Assembly (NCBI RefSeq): GCF_900086655.1
Contig: NZ_LT575476.1
Location: forward strand, 2,453,869 to 2,517,868
DNA from: Paenibacillus tuaregi
GTDB taxonomy: Bacteria; Bacillota; Bacilli; Paenibacillales; Paenibacillaceae
Direction of reading: 5' to 3'
DNA: 64,000 bases
In this document: piece after piece, positions 1 to 9,552 of the stretch
Numbering within the stretch: the first letter of the stretch is position 1
How the letters are laid out: every line of letters starts with the position of its first letter
Notes under the pieces: generated by a model
The model's database searches: none
What the model was told of the DNA's origin: nothing
Seen by the model: only the letters and a program-made list of their open reading frames with translations
Translations under genes and position numbers: made by a program

Positions 1-1
1 T

Positions 2-1402
2 CTGCTGTCGGTACAAGATCAGTTCGAAATCCTCCTGTATTTATACAAATCCAGTCATGACGAGCAGGCCATGAGCACTCTAATTGAGACCTATGAGCTC
101 GATCGGATTAGAGGGGATCGGCATGGGGAGGAGCAAAGGTTTGAAATTACTGCCGAGGATATTAAACATGCCTTTTATTTGGAGTACAGACCGCTGCTGT
201 TCCAAGAAAAGCTGGATATTATTGTACAGCGAATCTATCAGCAGTATAAAGGCTTCTCTGTGGCGGATGAACTGCGGGATCAGCGAATTGACGGGATAAG
301 CGGGGGAGTCAGCGGTGTTACTGAGCAGACGGGGCTATTATTGACCAAGGAGCGGACAGATTATTTTCCGGCAATGAACATGAATGGGAATAACGTGCAT
401 ATACCCAGGAGCTTTGAGAGTGTCTGGATTTTCTATAAAGGAAAGTCAATCCGCCTATCCTTTCTCTCCTTCGGAAGTGAAAGTGAGCTGAAGAGAGTCT
501 GTCAGAACATATATAAATATAATCTTCCCGGCCAGCTGTCGGAGACAACCGGTTATAAAGTAAATGAAATGAAGGACGGGTCCCGGGTAGTTGTGGTCAG
601 ACCCCCTTTTGCGGAATCATGGGCATTCTTCGTACGTAAGTTTGATGTTAAATCTGCGGTTCTTGAGCAGCTGGTTCGAGGTGAGCATAGCGAGCTTCCG
701 GTCCAGCTTCTCAAATATCTTATGAAGGGCAGCCGGATTACCGCAATTACCGGGGCTCAGGGTTCAGGGAAAACAACCCTTCTTATGGCAATGGTCAAGC
801 ATATTTATGCTTCATATACTTTGCGGGTGCAGGAGATGTCCTTTGAACTGCATTTAAGGAATCTGTACAGCAGCCGAAATATTCTAAGCTTCCGGGAGAC
901 TGATTATATTCCAGGGCAGGAAGGGCTTGATCTGCAGAAGAAAACAGACGGGACCGTGAACATTTTAGGTGAGGTTGCTACTGATGAAGTGGCAACTTGG
1001 ATGATCCAAATGGCTCAGGTAGCCAGTTTATTTACCGTGTTTACCCACCATGCTAAGACTTTTGACGGTCTTATACAGTCCCTCCGTAACTCCTTGCTCA
1101 AATCCGGAATGTTCCGGGATGAGCAAATGGCAGAACGCCAGGTTATCAGTGTGATTGATTTCAACATTCACCTTAGGGCGGACATGGAGGGGAACCGTTA
1201 TATTGAACGGATTACGGAGTGTGTAAAAGACGATGCATCCATGAGCCGGAATATCATTGAGTATCATAATGGCTGCTACATCCCCGCCGGTAAGCTTTCA
1301 GATCGCTGTCTGCAGGAGATGAGAGATCAAATGACCCCAGATGACGCAAGAAGCTTTCAGTTATTTCTAAACAGACATTGGGGTGATCAGATTGGAGCTT
1401 AA
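2..1402 (+). CDS. CpaF/TadA-type secretion ATPase (5' end probably cut by window)
   Basis: Cytoplasmic hexameric ATPase expected to power a Tad/type II-like secretion or pilus machine. Counting from the ATG at 71, a Walker A motif GAQGSGKT lies near residues 228-235, a Walker B-like stretch (ILGEVATDE) near 298-306 and a His box (FTHHAKT) near 324-330, as in the VirB11/CpaF family. The frame is open to the left edge, and positions 2-70 have coding-like codons without a stop. The ATG at 71 has only a poor ribosome site (GAGCAGG, two bases away), so the real start is probably upstream; 71 remains possible. It overlaps the next gene by 20 bases, which suggests one operon. Family call is firm; the cargo is unknown. 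Confidence 0.8.
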   Translation: MLSVQDQFEILLYLYKSSHDEQAMSTLIETYELDRIRGDRHGEEQRFEITAEDIKHAFYLEYRPLLFQEKLDIIVQRIYQQYKGFSVADELRDQRIDGISGGVSGVTEQTGLLLTKERTDYFPAMNMNGNNVHIPRSFESVWIFYKGKSIRLSFLSFGSESELKRVCQNIYKYNLPGQLSETTGYKVNEMKDGSRVVVVRPPFAESWAFFVRKFDVKSAVLEQLVRGEHSELPVQLLKYLMKGSRITAITGAQGSGKTTLLMAMVKHIYASYTLRVQEMSFELHLRNLYSSRNILSFRETDYIPGQEGLDLQKKTDGTVNILGEVATDEVATWMIQMAQVASLFTVFTHHAKTFDGLIQSLRNSLLKSGMFRDEQMAERQVISVIDFNIHLRADMEGNRYIERITECVKDDASMSRNIIEYHNGCYIPAGKLSDRCLQEMRDQMTPDDARSFQLFLNRHWGDQIGA

Positions 1403-3464
1403 GAGCTGGCTGATCTGGATTGCGGCAATATCGGCGGTGGGTTTTGGCATCGTTGTCATAGTAATTCAATTAATGGGACTAAGAAAAAGGAAAAGCTCAT
1501 TTACCGTTGTAGAATCTCCGAACGCCTCTGCGTGGTCCCGCAGTTTCAAGTTGTGGATGCTATCCATGTATGTCTTTAGCCTGAAGGTTCCTTTACTTCG
1601 TACTTACTTAAGCAAGGTCCGAAAAAGAATTGCAGCTATCAATCTGTATGATGAGTTTGAACTTCGGTTTCATACCATGGCGGCAGGAACAGCTGCGATA
1701 TTAATTTTTGGCCTGAGCATAGGCATCTTGTTTAGTCTTAATCCAGATTGGCTGTACTTGTTGACGCTTCTTCTTACGGTCATCGTACTGAACAATGTGT
1801 TTGTGGATTCATACATTAACCGGATTGAGAAGAAGCTTCTCCAGCAAATGGCTAGTTACCTCACTGAGGTCAGACACGCCTATCACCGGCACGGAATCGT
1901 TGAAGAAGCCCTTACGGAAGCTGCTGAGGAATCGGAAGAAGAGATTGCTAGACACGGATATGCCATTGCGGATGCGCTGGTCTCACCAAAACCTGAAGAG
2001 GAGCTGGACAAGTATTATCTGACTTGTCCCAGCCGCTTTCTGAAATCATTTGCCGGTATTTCATATTTAATTATGGAGTACGGGGACAGGGTGAAGAAGG
2101 AGGGCTCGATTTATCTGAAGGCGATCAGCAGCCTATCCCAGGAGATCCATCTGGATATGTTAAGAAGAACTAAGCTGGACTATCTGCTGCGGGGGCTTCA
2201 TGTGATTGCATTGGTTCCCGTTTTTTTCACCAAACCTATTGAAGTATGGGCGCGAAGCAGCTTTCCGCTAATGGAGGATTACTATCTAGGCAAATATGGA
2301 TTGATGACCAAACTTGCGATCTATGTGTTAATTATCGTTTCTTATGTTTTCCTGCAGAAATTAAGCAGTCTGGATGAGAAATCAAACCGGTCCGAAGGCA
2401 CAAGAACAGGCTGGGAGCAGAGAATATATGAGATGAGAGGTATTAACGGTTTGTGGAGGGCATTAATACCGGGCCGAAGGTCTTCAGGATATGAGCGGGT
2501 AAAAAGACTGCTTGCCGACACAGGACATAGACTTACCCCAGAGTGGTTTTATGTTAGGCGGGTTCTTCTTTTTGCCGGCGGGTTCTTGGCCGCTTTCCTG
2601 CTGAGTATGTTTCTGCATTCTACCGAGAAGCATCGGATCTTGTCCGAACCTCCAAAAAGCTCGGTGGTTTTTGGGTCAATCTCACAGGAAGAAGCACTTA
2701 ATAACAGGAGAATTACGGAGCAGGATCGTGTATGGATCAACCGTTTTGGGAGTGTCAACGACAGGAATGAGAGATATCAGATGATATCACGGACGGTGGC
2801 TTCTTCGGAGTCAGCCAAGGCGCTTACGAAGGATGAAATCACGGCAACTGTTAACCGGCTGATGGTTAAGATGGAGCGGTTACGTGATGAGTACTTGAAA
2901 TGGTGGGAGCTGCTGCTGGCTCTGGGGATTGGATATTTGGGTTACTGTCTCCCTTTATGGCTGCTGTATTTTCAGCGGAGAGTTAGGGCGATGGAGATGA
3001 GGCACGAGGTATACCAGTTCCAGACTATGATTACGATTTTAAGGGAGATGGACCGTATATCCGTGGAGGAGATTTTAGAGTGGATGTGCTCCTATGCGGC
3101 CGTATTTAAAAATCCGATAGAGAAGTGTCTGCTTCATTATGATTCTGGAGCCGAGAGTTCCCTCCTCGAGATGAGGGAGGAGGCTGGCTTTCCTGAATTT
3201 CAACGGCTGACGGACAAGCTGCTGCTTGCTGTGGAGAAAATCCCGATCAGCCGGGCTTTTGATGATTTGGAAGGCGAGATGTCCTACCGTTTTGAACAGC
3301 GAAGGCTGGATTACGACAAGATGCTGGACAGCAAGGCGGGCTTAGGCCGAATGATCGGATTCATCCCGATGTACTCCCTCATATTTATGTATTTGGTCAT
3401 TCCATTGATCTGGATGAGCTTTACCCAGATGAGCCAGTATTATGAGCAAATTCAGAAACTTTAA
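1383..3464 (+). CDS. Fused TadB/TadC-like integral membrane platform protein
   Basis: Predicted inner-membrane assembly platform partner of the upstream CpaF-like ATPase. It has 693 residues, roughly twice a normal TadB or TadC. Hydrophobic segments are seen near residues 8-30, 95-140 (two), 270-290, 310-330, 395-415, 505-525 and at the C-terminus near 655-680. A cytoplasmic half with helical charged stretches lies between each group, so it reads as two T2SSF-like halves in tandem. The GTG start at 1383 lies inside the previous gene; a TTG at 1392 is an alternative. The C-terminal hydrophobic hairpin resembles the end of a T2SSF domain. The fusion is inferred from length and topology, not from an alignment. 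Confidence 0.6.
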   Translation: MIRLELKSWLIWIAAISAVGFGIVVIVIQLMGLRKRKSSFTVVESPNASAWSRSFKLWMLSMYVFSLKVPLLRTYLSKVRKRIAAINLYDEFELRFHTMAAGTAAILIFGLSIGILFSLNPDWLYLLTLLLTVIVLNNVFVDSYINRIEKKLLQQMASYLTEVRHAYHRHGIVEEALTEAAEESEEEIARHGYAIADALVSPKPEEELDKYYLTCPSRFLKSFAGISYLIMEYGDRVKKEGSIYLKAISSLSQEIHLDMLRRTKLDYLLRGLHVIALVPVFFTKPIEVWARSSFPLMEDYYLGKYGLMTKLAIYVLIIVSYVFLQKLSSLDEKSNRSEGTRTGWEQRIYEMRGINGLWRALIPGRRSSGYERVKRLLADTGHRLTPEWFYVRRVLLFAGGFLAAFLLSMFLHSTEKHRILSEPPKSSVVFGSISQEEALNNRRITEQDRVWINRFGSVNDRNERYQMISRTVASSESAKALTKDEITATVNRLMVKMERLRDEYLKWWELLLALGIGYLGYCLPLWLLYFQRRVRAMEMRHEVYQFQTMITILREMDRISVEEILEWMCSYAAVFKNPIEKCLLHYDSGAESSLLEMREEAGFPEFQRLTDKLLLAVEKIPISRAFDDLEGEMSYRFEQRRLDYDKMLDSKAGLGRMIGFIPMYSLIFMYLVIPLIWMSFTQMSQYYEQIQKL

Positions 3465-3493
3465 TTATATACCAGTTGGAGGTTAATTAATTT

Positions 3494-3979
3494 ATGAATA
3501 ATGCATCTACAGCATTAAAAGTGGCGGCAGGGATCTTTCTGACAATTGCCCTGATTACGATTGTTGTCATCTTGTTCATTTCCGCTCAAGAAGCTACAAA
3601 AACCGCACAAAACAATTTTTCCGATATTCAGACTGAGCTGGCCCAGGCATCCTTTACTGTGTATGATGATACCTCAATCAGCGGGTCTCAAGTTGTCAAT
3701 GCCATCCGTAAATTTAAGGATAAAGGCCAATTCGGCATTAAAGTACATACAGGAAAAAACAAAAGCGGGGTATGGTACGGTTCATCCTTAAATGTGGGGG
3801 ATGCTTCCGACGGCAGCTACGGTTCAGTAATCGGAAAAAGCGATACAGACGCCGGTGTCTCCTGGGACGAGACGAGTCCGAATTATGTAAACCCCAGCGG
3901 AAAGTTCAGGGCCCAGGTTGTTAAAGACAGTTCAAATGTCGTGCGGGGCTTAATTTTCACTCAGAATACGGCTAAATAA
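3494..3979 (+). CDS. Pilin-like small secreted/membrane protein
   Basis: A 161-residue protein with one hydrophobic N-terminal segment (about residues 9-30) followed by a polar domain rich in Gly, Ser, Asp and Lys. It sits directly downstream of the ATPase and platform genes with a strong site (GGAGG about 11 bases before the ATG), where a Tad locus would carry its pilin. I see no classical prepilin peptidase site (Gly followed by a hydrophobic stretch with Glu at +5), so processing is unclear. The stop overlaps the next ATG by one base (TAATG). Pilin role is inferred from position and architecture; no named family was recognised with certainty. Confidence 0.55.
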   Translation: MNNASTALKVAAGIFLTIALITIVVILFISAQEATKTAQNNFSDIQTELAQASFTVYDDTSISGSQVVNAIRKFKDKGQFGIKVHTGKNKSGVWYGSSLNVGDASDGSYGSVIGKSDTDAGVSWDETSPNYVNPSGKFRAQVVKDSSNVVRGLIFTQNTAK

Positions 3980-4374
3980 TGCTGGAGAGTACGAGGCGGA
4001 TTATTTGGCTTGCGATTGGAGTCTCCCTGTGGATAGGAGCTCTTGTGTACACCTGGATGGGAATAAGGCATACCGAGCAGCTGCTGGATGCCTCGGGAAT
4101 ACAGACTCATCCACAGATGAGAACCCTATACGAGAGTCCATCAAACATAACAGAGCGTGAACATTATACAGGTGCCCAAATCATCTGCTTTGTTCAGGAT
4201 TCCGCGAACGATTCTATAGGCCTTGAGCTGGAAGGGCGTGTATACCCTAACCGTTCCGAAGAATTAAAGGCAAGCCTGATACAGCAAATCCAATTGGACG
4301 GTGCATACGGGGTCAGCTACAGCTGGGGAGCTTCGGGCAAGGTAGTCCATATTGCGTTTCATAAAATGAATTAA
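3979..4374 (+). CDS. Small single-pass membrane protein of the Tad-like locus
   Basis: Unrecognised 131-residue protein. A transmembrane segment spans about residues 7-28 (IIWLAIGVSLWIGALVYTW) followed by a soluble domain of about 100 residues containing one Cys. It starts one base inside the previous stop codon, so translation is almost certainly coupled. Context suggests a minor pilin or assembly component. No catalytic motif is visible. Confidence 0.5.
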   Translation: MLESTRRIIWLAIGVSLWIGALVYTWMGIRHTEQLLDASGIQTHPQMRTLYESPSNITEREHYTGAQIICFVQDSANDSIGLELEGRVYPNRSEELKASLIQQIQLDGAYGVSYSWGASGKVVHIAFHKMN

Positions 4375-4385
4375 GGGGAAGCAGT

Positions 4386-4937
4386 ATGTTTAACTCTATA
4401 TCCAAAATACTCGCAGCCTTGCTTGCCGTTATGCTGCTGTATCTGGTCCCTGCAATGCAGCAGGCTCAAAGGCAGGAGGATATATCATTGCTAGTTGCAT
4501 ATAACAGCCTCACAGAGTTTGTGGACTCTGTACGAAACAAGGGATATATTTCGCCGGTAATGTATGAGGATTTCAGGCGGAGTCTCGGGGGAGCTGGGGA
4601 ATTCTATGAAGTTGAGCTGGAGCATCGGCATAAGACATATCATCCTGAGTATGTCGACCCGGCGGACAAAACAACGTTTCAGCAAAATTATTCTATTCAT
4701 TATGAGAGTCATTATACGGATGAATTGGAGAGGACCATATTTCCGGAAAATGCTTTAAGCAGGGAGGATCTGAGACGCAAGTACAAGATGGAAGCGGGGG
4801 ACTATTTTACAGTTAGCATTCATCGCAAAGGTCTCAGTCCGTTAACCGTACTAACCAATTTCCTTTATAATTCAGCTCAGGGTGCTGAGGCGGGCCCCTT
4901 GCATTACGGGGGAATGGTGTTGAATGAAGATTACTGA
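4386..4937 (+). CDS. Membrane-anchored protein of the Tad-like locus
   Basis: Unrecognised 183-residue protein with an N-terminal hydrophobic segment (about residues 5-23) and a polar, charge-rich remainder with many Tyr and His. RBS AAGGGGAAGC lies about five bases upstream of the ATG. It overlaps the next gene by 14 bases. The architecture resembles that of its neighbours and of pseudopilin-like or TadE-like proteins, but no defining motif is present. It probably faces the outside, anchored by its N-terminus. Confidence 0.5.
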   Translation: MFNSISKILAALLAVMLLYLVPAMQQAQRQEDISLLVAYNSLTEFVDSVRNKGYISPVMYEDFRRSLGGAGEFYEVELEHRHKTYHPEYVDPADKTTFQQNYSIHYESHYTDELERTIFPENALSREDLRRKYKMEAGDYFTVSIHRKGLSPLTVLTNFLYNSAQGAEAGPLHYGGMVLNEDY

Positions 4938-5919
4938 TCTAGCGGTGGTTTTTATCCTTATAGTTAGCCCCTTCTTCTGGATAAATTCAGTGCACAGCCA
5001 TAACAGAATGGAAGCTCAGCAGCTGAGCATGCGGTATACTTCTGCACTAAGGACCGCTGCCCAGGATGGAGGAAGCAGGCTGAACGAGAACGCGCTCCAG
5101 GAATACGAGCCGGGTTATGCTTCAACCAAGTTTTTTAGAGCGAATAAGGAGAAGGCGCTGGACTCTATGCTGCGTACGTTATATATGAACTTCGGTATAG
5201 GAGATGACCGGGCGGCTCAAATGGCCCTTCTTACGTATATCCCAGCTGTTGTTGTAATTGATTATGACGGGTACTACATCTACAGCTTTCATAGCTTTCA
5301 GAGTTCGGAAGGTGAGGAGTTAGGGGATTATCGCTGGACATCCAAAAAGCCATATGCCTTCTCGGATCAAGCAGGAAATATCGTTCACTTCACATTGGAT
5401 GAACACACTACTGTATATCAGGCGTCAGAAACGAAATGGTTGAAGGGAAGCCGGGATCAACTCTATGAAGAAGGTTCGATTCCACTGCTTCGGGACAAGG
5501 ATTTGTTTGAGGCGAAAAGACGTACCGTCATCGTTCAGGCTATTGAGGAGGATTTAGCCAGAGTGATGAATAGTCATAATCGCTATGCGTCCAGACTGGG
5601 CATTGACTACACCTTTACCCTGCCAACTATTTCAGGAGAAGAGTGGATCAATACTCTGAATGATATCGGCCTGCTTGTATTCCTCCAGGGAATCCCCATT
5701 GGAGATCAGTATTACAACAACTATGGGCTTGGCGGAGGCCGGCTTCTTAAACGGCCGGTAATCTATGGAGGTACTCATCCTGTGAACGGACTCAAATACT
5801 ATTATAGGGATACCTGCAAGCAGGAGTTCAAATTGGAGGAGGTATTTACCCACGAGCGGGAAGCTGCTGCTAAGGGTTACTATGAAGCCAGGTGTCCCAG
5901 TCAAGGAAAAACAAAGTAA
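4924..5919 (+). CDS. Membrane-anchored protein of the Tad-like locus, last gene
   Basis: Unrecognised 331-residue protein with one hydrophobic N-terminal segment (about residues 4-23) and a large soluble domain. A hydrophobic core stretch near residues 100-125 (LLTYIPAVVVIDYDGYYIYS) looks like a buried beta-sheet rather than a second membrane segment. Its ATG lies 14 bases inside the upstream gene, so the two are co-translated. It ends the operon before a hairpin at 5994-6042. Possibly a tip or scaffold component of the secretion machine; this is position-based only. Confidence 0.5.
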   Translation: MKITDLAVVFILIVSPFFWINSVHSHNRMEAQQLSMRYTSALRTAAQDGGSRLNENALQEYEPGYASTKFFRANKEKALDSMLRTLYMNFGIGDDRAAQMALLTYIPAVVVIDYDGYYIYSFHSFQSSEGEELGDYRWTSKKPYAFSDQAGNIVHFTLDEHTTVYQASETKWLKGSRDQLYEEGSIPLLRDKDLFEAKRRTVIVQAIEEDLARVMNSHNRYASRLGIDYTFTLPTISGEEWINTLNDIGLLVFLQGIPIGDQYYNNYGLGGGRLLKRPVIYGGTHPVNGLKYYYRDTCKQEFKLEEVFTHEREAAAKGYYEARCPSQGKTK

Positions 5920-5993
5920 TAATTGAGAAAAAACTAGATATGTTATGAGACAGTTCGCTACCCGGTTGCAGTGATCAGAGTTGAAGTCAATAA

Positions 5994-6042
5994 AACACCC
6001 CTAAGCGTGAAAAGCCTAAGCTCTTCAGCACTTGGGGGTGTT
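5994..6042. terminator. Hairpin between convergent genes (bidirectional terminator)
   Basis: Arms AACACCCCTAAG (5994-6005) and CTTGGGGGTGTT (6031-6042) pair with one mismatch, with a further short stem inside the loop. It lies between the Tad-like operon and the convergent LPMO gene. Confidence 0.65.
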
Positions 6043-6077
6043 GTCATAACAGGGTTAATAGGTTATTGCAAGCTTAG

Positions 6078-7427
6078 TTATTTCAGCTTCCAGAGGGCTG
6101 GAACATTGGATGGTTCCCAGCCAGCGAGGGAAGTATGGGGCTGAAGGCACTCGTATACAGAGCCGTTATAAGTAACAAGTGATCCAACTGTATAGGCTGT
6201 GTTCACTGCCCAAGCCGGAGCAGCAGAAGCATCAGCAGTTTTGCCGGTTACCGTGCTCGCTGCAGATTGGTTGCCAGCAGCATCAAAGGCATGGACTTTG
6301 AAAGTGTAAGATGTATTAGCAGTCAGGCCGGTGACATTATAGCTTGTAGTTGTGCCAGAGACTGTAGCTACAAGGGTTGTACCTTGATAGATACGGTAGC
6401 CGGTAACACCTACATTATCAGTAGAAGCATTCCACATCAGATTGATGCTGGAAGATGTTGGAGTCCCCATCACATGAAGTCCGCCTGGAGCTGTTGGAGC
6501 CACAGTGTCATTGGCTGGAGGGGCATCCGTAGTTACGTTAAGAGTATTGCTTGCAGCGGAAAGATTTCCTGCGGCATCAATGGCCTTTACGCTGAACGTG
6601 TAGGCTGTGCTAGGAGTCAAACCGGTTACATTGTAGTTCAAAGTTGAGCCAGATACATTAGCAACGACACTGGAGCCATTGAAAACGCGGTATCCTGTCA
6701 CGCCAACATTATCAGTAGAAGCGCCCCAAGACAGAGATACGCTTGTTGCAGTTTTGGAAGATGCAGTCAGTCCGGTTGGAGCTGTAGGAGCTTGAGTATC
6801 GGTAGGGGTGCTGCCGCTGAAGTTAACATCAATTACGTTGTAGAAAGCGTTTGCTGTGTCAGCGATGTCCCATACAGCCAGGATAACATGGTATCCGCTG
6901 CGGGCGGGTACATTACAAGTGTCTGTGTAAGAGGTTGGAGGCTGCTTGCCGCCATAGTTCACAGAGCAGAATGGAGTCAGGTCGAAGGAATCACGGGTCA
7001 GGGCTGCGTTTGGATTCCAGTTTGCTTTAGTGATGTAATATTTCCAGTTGCTTGTGGCATGAGCCGCAGTAAACTTCCAAGTAAAGGTGTTCGTACCGGA
7101 AGAAATGTTCACTTTAGTCCAGCGGGATGCCGATTGCTCATCAAGCTTAGGGAACGCTCCGCCAGCACTGGCGATTTTGCCGTCAGCAGGCCCTGCTGCA
7201 GGAAAGCCTTTTGGAGCTTCCAAGCTCTGAGGTTCGTACACGATAGCGCCACAGTCGGTGTTCTGGCCGGACTTACACAGAGCGGCACGGCTGGCAGGCC
7301 CTTCAACGTAGCCGTGTGCGGATGCTTTGTCCGACAGCAGAATCATCAGAGCTACGGAGAGCAGGGTAAAGATAGCGACAGCGGCAAGTTTGGATACAGG
7401 TGATTGGGATAAACGGATGGATGTCAT
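6078..7427 (-). CDS. Secreted lytic polysaccharide monooxygenase (AA10) with two FnIII domains and CBM5/12
   Basis: Copper-dependent oxidative cleavage of crystalline chitin (some AA10 act on cellulose), acting outside the cell. The signal peptide ends ...KASA, leaving His38 as the mature N-terminus, the first half of the histidine brace; the second brace His is His123 in [13 protein letters not shown]. Order: AA10 about 38-205, fibronectin III domains about 211-300 and 306-397, and a C-terminal CBM5/12 about 403-449 with the typical Trp and Tyr spacing ([17 protein letters not shown]). A perfect AAGGAGGT lies five bases before the ATG. Monocistronic by position. The binding domain favours chitin as substrate. 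Confidence 0.93.
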   Translation of the reverse strand: MTSIRLSQSPVSKLAAVAIFTLLSVALMILLSDKASAHGYVEGPASRAALCKSGQNTDCGAIVYEPQSLEAPKGFPAAGPADGKIASAGGAFPKLDEQSASRWTKVNISSGTNTFTWKFTAAHATSNWKYYITKANWNPNAALTRDSFDLTPFCSVNYGGKQPPTSYTDTCNVPARSGYHVILAVWDIADTANAFYNVIDVNFSGSTPTDTQAPTAPTGLTASSKTATSVSLSWGASTDNVGVTGYRVFNGSSVVANVSGSTLNYNVTGLTPSTAYTFSVKAIDAAGNLSAASNTLNVTTDAPPANDTVAPTAPGGLHVMGTPTSSSINLMWNASTDNVGVTGYRIYQGTTLVATVSGTTTSYNVTGLTANTSYTFKVHAFDAAGNQSAASTVTGKTADASAAPAWAVNTAYTVGSLVTYNGSVYECLQPHTSLAGWEPSNVPALWKLK

Positions 7428-7891
7428 AAGTTACCTCCTTCGAATTTGGGTTTTTAGAGTATTGCTGAACGAAGTGTTCTGTTGTCACTCAGATGCGGGT
7501 TGACGCTAGAAATACGTTCAGGCAGATATCAATGGGAATGCCTCAACTCCTTTCTAAAAAGAGAATTTATATAAACTCCTAAGAGCTTATACCGGAAACA
7601 GATGAAGATTTGAGTAAATTACATAAACATCGAAACAACGACATAAGTTGTAAGCGAATACAAAACGTTCGAAATAAAAAGCAACTATATATACAAATAT
7701 GTAAATAAGGGATTATTTGGATATTAGTTACATAGCAATTGTAACACAAATTTACCAATTTTAAGAGACATTTTTCATAGATTTTGATAAATAAATCGAA
7801 GATCTGAATTTCCTGAAGATGCTGTTGCATTTTTATAATGAAATTTGGCTGATGAGGACAGTGACAGCTGATTAAATTTTGAACACCTTGT
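7428..7891. other. Intergenic region upstream of the LPMO gene
   Basis: AT-rich spacer holding the LPMO leader and, towards its right end, the control region of the ABC-F gene. On the minus strand a TATATAAATT stretch near 7565-7575 could be a -10 element for the LPMO gene, but no convincing -35 goes with it. No ORF of note and no recognised RNA motif. Confidence 0.35.
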
Positions 7892-7920
7892 TTCAGAAAA
7901 CCTGGTTCTTATGCTAAAAT
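7892..7920 (+). promoter_or_regulatory. Predicted sigma-A promoter of the ABC-F gene
   Basis: TTCAGA (7892-7897), a 17-base spacer, then TAAAAT (7915-7920) preceded by TG in extended -10 spacing. The start codon is about 60 bases beyond the expected transcription start, leaving only a short leader. Confidence 0.45.
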
Positions 7921-7986
7921 GAAATCTTGAATGTCCTTTACTTGAGATAAAATTATTAATTATACAGATAGGAGCAGTACTTTTTT

Positions 7987-9540
7987 ATGAGCTTATTAAC
8001 AGTAGAGAATGTCTCCCATAATTTCGGGGACCGCACATTGTTTAAAAATGTCTCTTTCCGCCTGTTGGCCGGAGAGCGCGTGGGTCTGGTGGGTGCAAAT
8101 GGTGTGGGGAAATCCACACTGATGAATATATTGACCGGGAAACTGCTTAAAGACAGCGGCAAGGTCGAATGGACTCCCAAGGTCCGTTATGGATATTTGG
8201 ATCAGCACTCCGTGCTGACTCCGGGCAAGACGGTACGTGATGTGTTGAAAGATGCTTTTCTACCTCTTCTTGAACTTGAGAAGGAAATGATGGAGATTAC
8301 GAACAAGATGGGAGATGCCACGCCTGAAGAGCTGGAAGAGCTGCTGGTTCAGATGGGTGACATTCAGGAGCAGTTGGATATCGGCGACTTTTATCTAATT
8401 GATGTTAAGGTTGAGGAAATGGCGAACGGCCTGGGTCTATCCGCGATCGGCCTTGACCGTGATGTTTCAGCCCTTAGCGGTGGGCAGCGCACCAAGGTGC
8501 TGCTTGCAAAGCTGCTGTTGGAGAAGCCAAATGTGCTGCTGCTCGATGAGCCTACCAACTATCTGGATGTCGAGCACATTCAGTGGCTGACGAGCTATTT
8601 GCAGAACTATCCTTATGCTTTCATGCTGATCTCCCATGATACGGAGTTCATGAACAAGGTCGTTAATGTCATTTACCATCTTGAATTTGCCAAGCTCACC
8701 CGTTATACCGCCAACTATGAGAAGTTCCTGGAGATGGCTGACATCAATAAGAATCAACATATTGACGCTTATGAGAAGCAGCAGGAATTCATTAAGAAGC
8801 AGGAAGACTTCATTCAGCGGAACAAAGCCCGTTATTCCACTTCGGGACGGGCAAAGAGCCGCGAGAAGCAGCTGGAGCGGATTGAGCGTATTGACAGACC
8901 TGAAGAAGCTGCCAAGCCGACATTTGGTTTCAAAGAGGCCAGAGCGAGCGGCAAAACGGTGTTTGAAGGCATTGATTTTGAAATCGGTTATACCCACGCA
9001 CTGCTTCCAAAGATGTCGATGATCATCGAACGCGGGGACAAAATTGCAATTGTTGGCTGTAACGGTGTGGGTAAATCAACTTTGCTTAAAACAATACTTG
9101 GCAAAATCAAACCGATCAGCGGAAAAATCTATCAAGGTGATTTTCTGTTCCCGGCTTATTTCGAGCAGGAGGTCAAGGCTGAGAACATCACTCCGATAGA
9201 TGATGTTTGGAATGAGTTCTCTCACCTTAACCAACACGAGGTCCGTGCGCATCTTGCCCGCTGTGGTCTCAAGAATGAGCATATTACCCGGCCGCTTAAG
9301 GCGCTTAGCGGGGGAGAACAGGCAAAGGTCCGTCTTTGCAAGCTGATGATGCGCGAGACGAACTATATTCTTTTTGACGAGCCTACCAATCACCTGGATG
9401 TCGTTGCGAAGGAAGAGCTAAAGCGTGCACTGAAGGCATTCAAAGGGACTGTGATCCTTGTCTCCCACGAACCTGACTTCTATGAGGATTGGGTGACCAA
9501 AACCTGGGACGTGGAAGCTTGGTCAACAAAAAAAGCCTGA
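7987..9540 (+). CDS. ABC-F family ATPase (ribosome-associated type)
   Basis: Cytoplasmic protein with two ABC ATPase domains and no membrane segment, the mark of the ABC-F family that acts on ribosomes (translation factor or antibiotic protection). Domain 1 has Walker A GANGVGKS, signature LSGGQRTK and Walker B VLLLDEPTN; domain 2 has GCNGVGKS, LSGGEQAK and ILFDEPTN. A charged interdomain linker of about 80 residues (near 245-325) is present. At 517 residues it is closest in feel to the YkpA/YbiT branch rather than to long resistance-type members, but the branch is not certain. RBS AGGAG lies about 12 bases before the ATG. Confidence 0.88.
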   Translation: MSLLTVENVSHNFGDRTLFKNVSFRLLAGERVGLVGANGVGKSTLMNILTGKLLKDSGKVEWTPKVRYGYLDQHSVLTPGKTVRDVLKDAFLPLLELEKEMMEITNKMGDATPEELEELLVQMGDIQEQLDIGDFYLIDVKVEEMANGLGLSAIGLDRDVSALSGGQRTKVLLAKLLLEKPNVLLLDEPTNYLDVEHIQWLTSYLQNYPYAFMLISHDTEFMNKVVNVIYHLEFAKLTRYTANYEKFLEMADINKNQHIDAYEKQQEFIKKQEDFIQRNKARYSTSGRAKSREKQLERIERIDRPEEAAKPTFGFKEARASGKTVFEGIDFEIGYTHALLPKMSMIIERGDKIAIVGCNGVGKSTLLKTILGKIKPISGKIYQGDFLFPAYFEQEVKAENITPIDDVWNEFSHLNQHEVRAHLARCGLKNEHITRPLKALSGGEQAKVRLCKLMMRETNYILFDEPTNHLDVVAKEELKRALKAFKGTVILVSHEPDFYEDWVTKTWDVEAWSTKKA

Positions 9541-9552
9541 TTAAAGCTTAAC

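Noticed and set aside
6792..7403. 203-codon plus-strand ORF inside the LPMO gene
   Set aside because: The minus strand encodes a clear multi-domain LPMO with signal peptide; the opposite frame has no domain or ribosome site.
8467..8997. 176-codon antisense ORF opposite the ABC-F gene
   Set aside because: Shadow of conserved ABC motifs on the sense strand.
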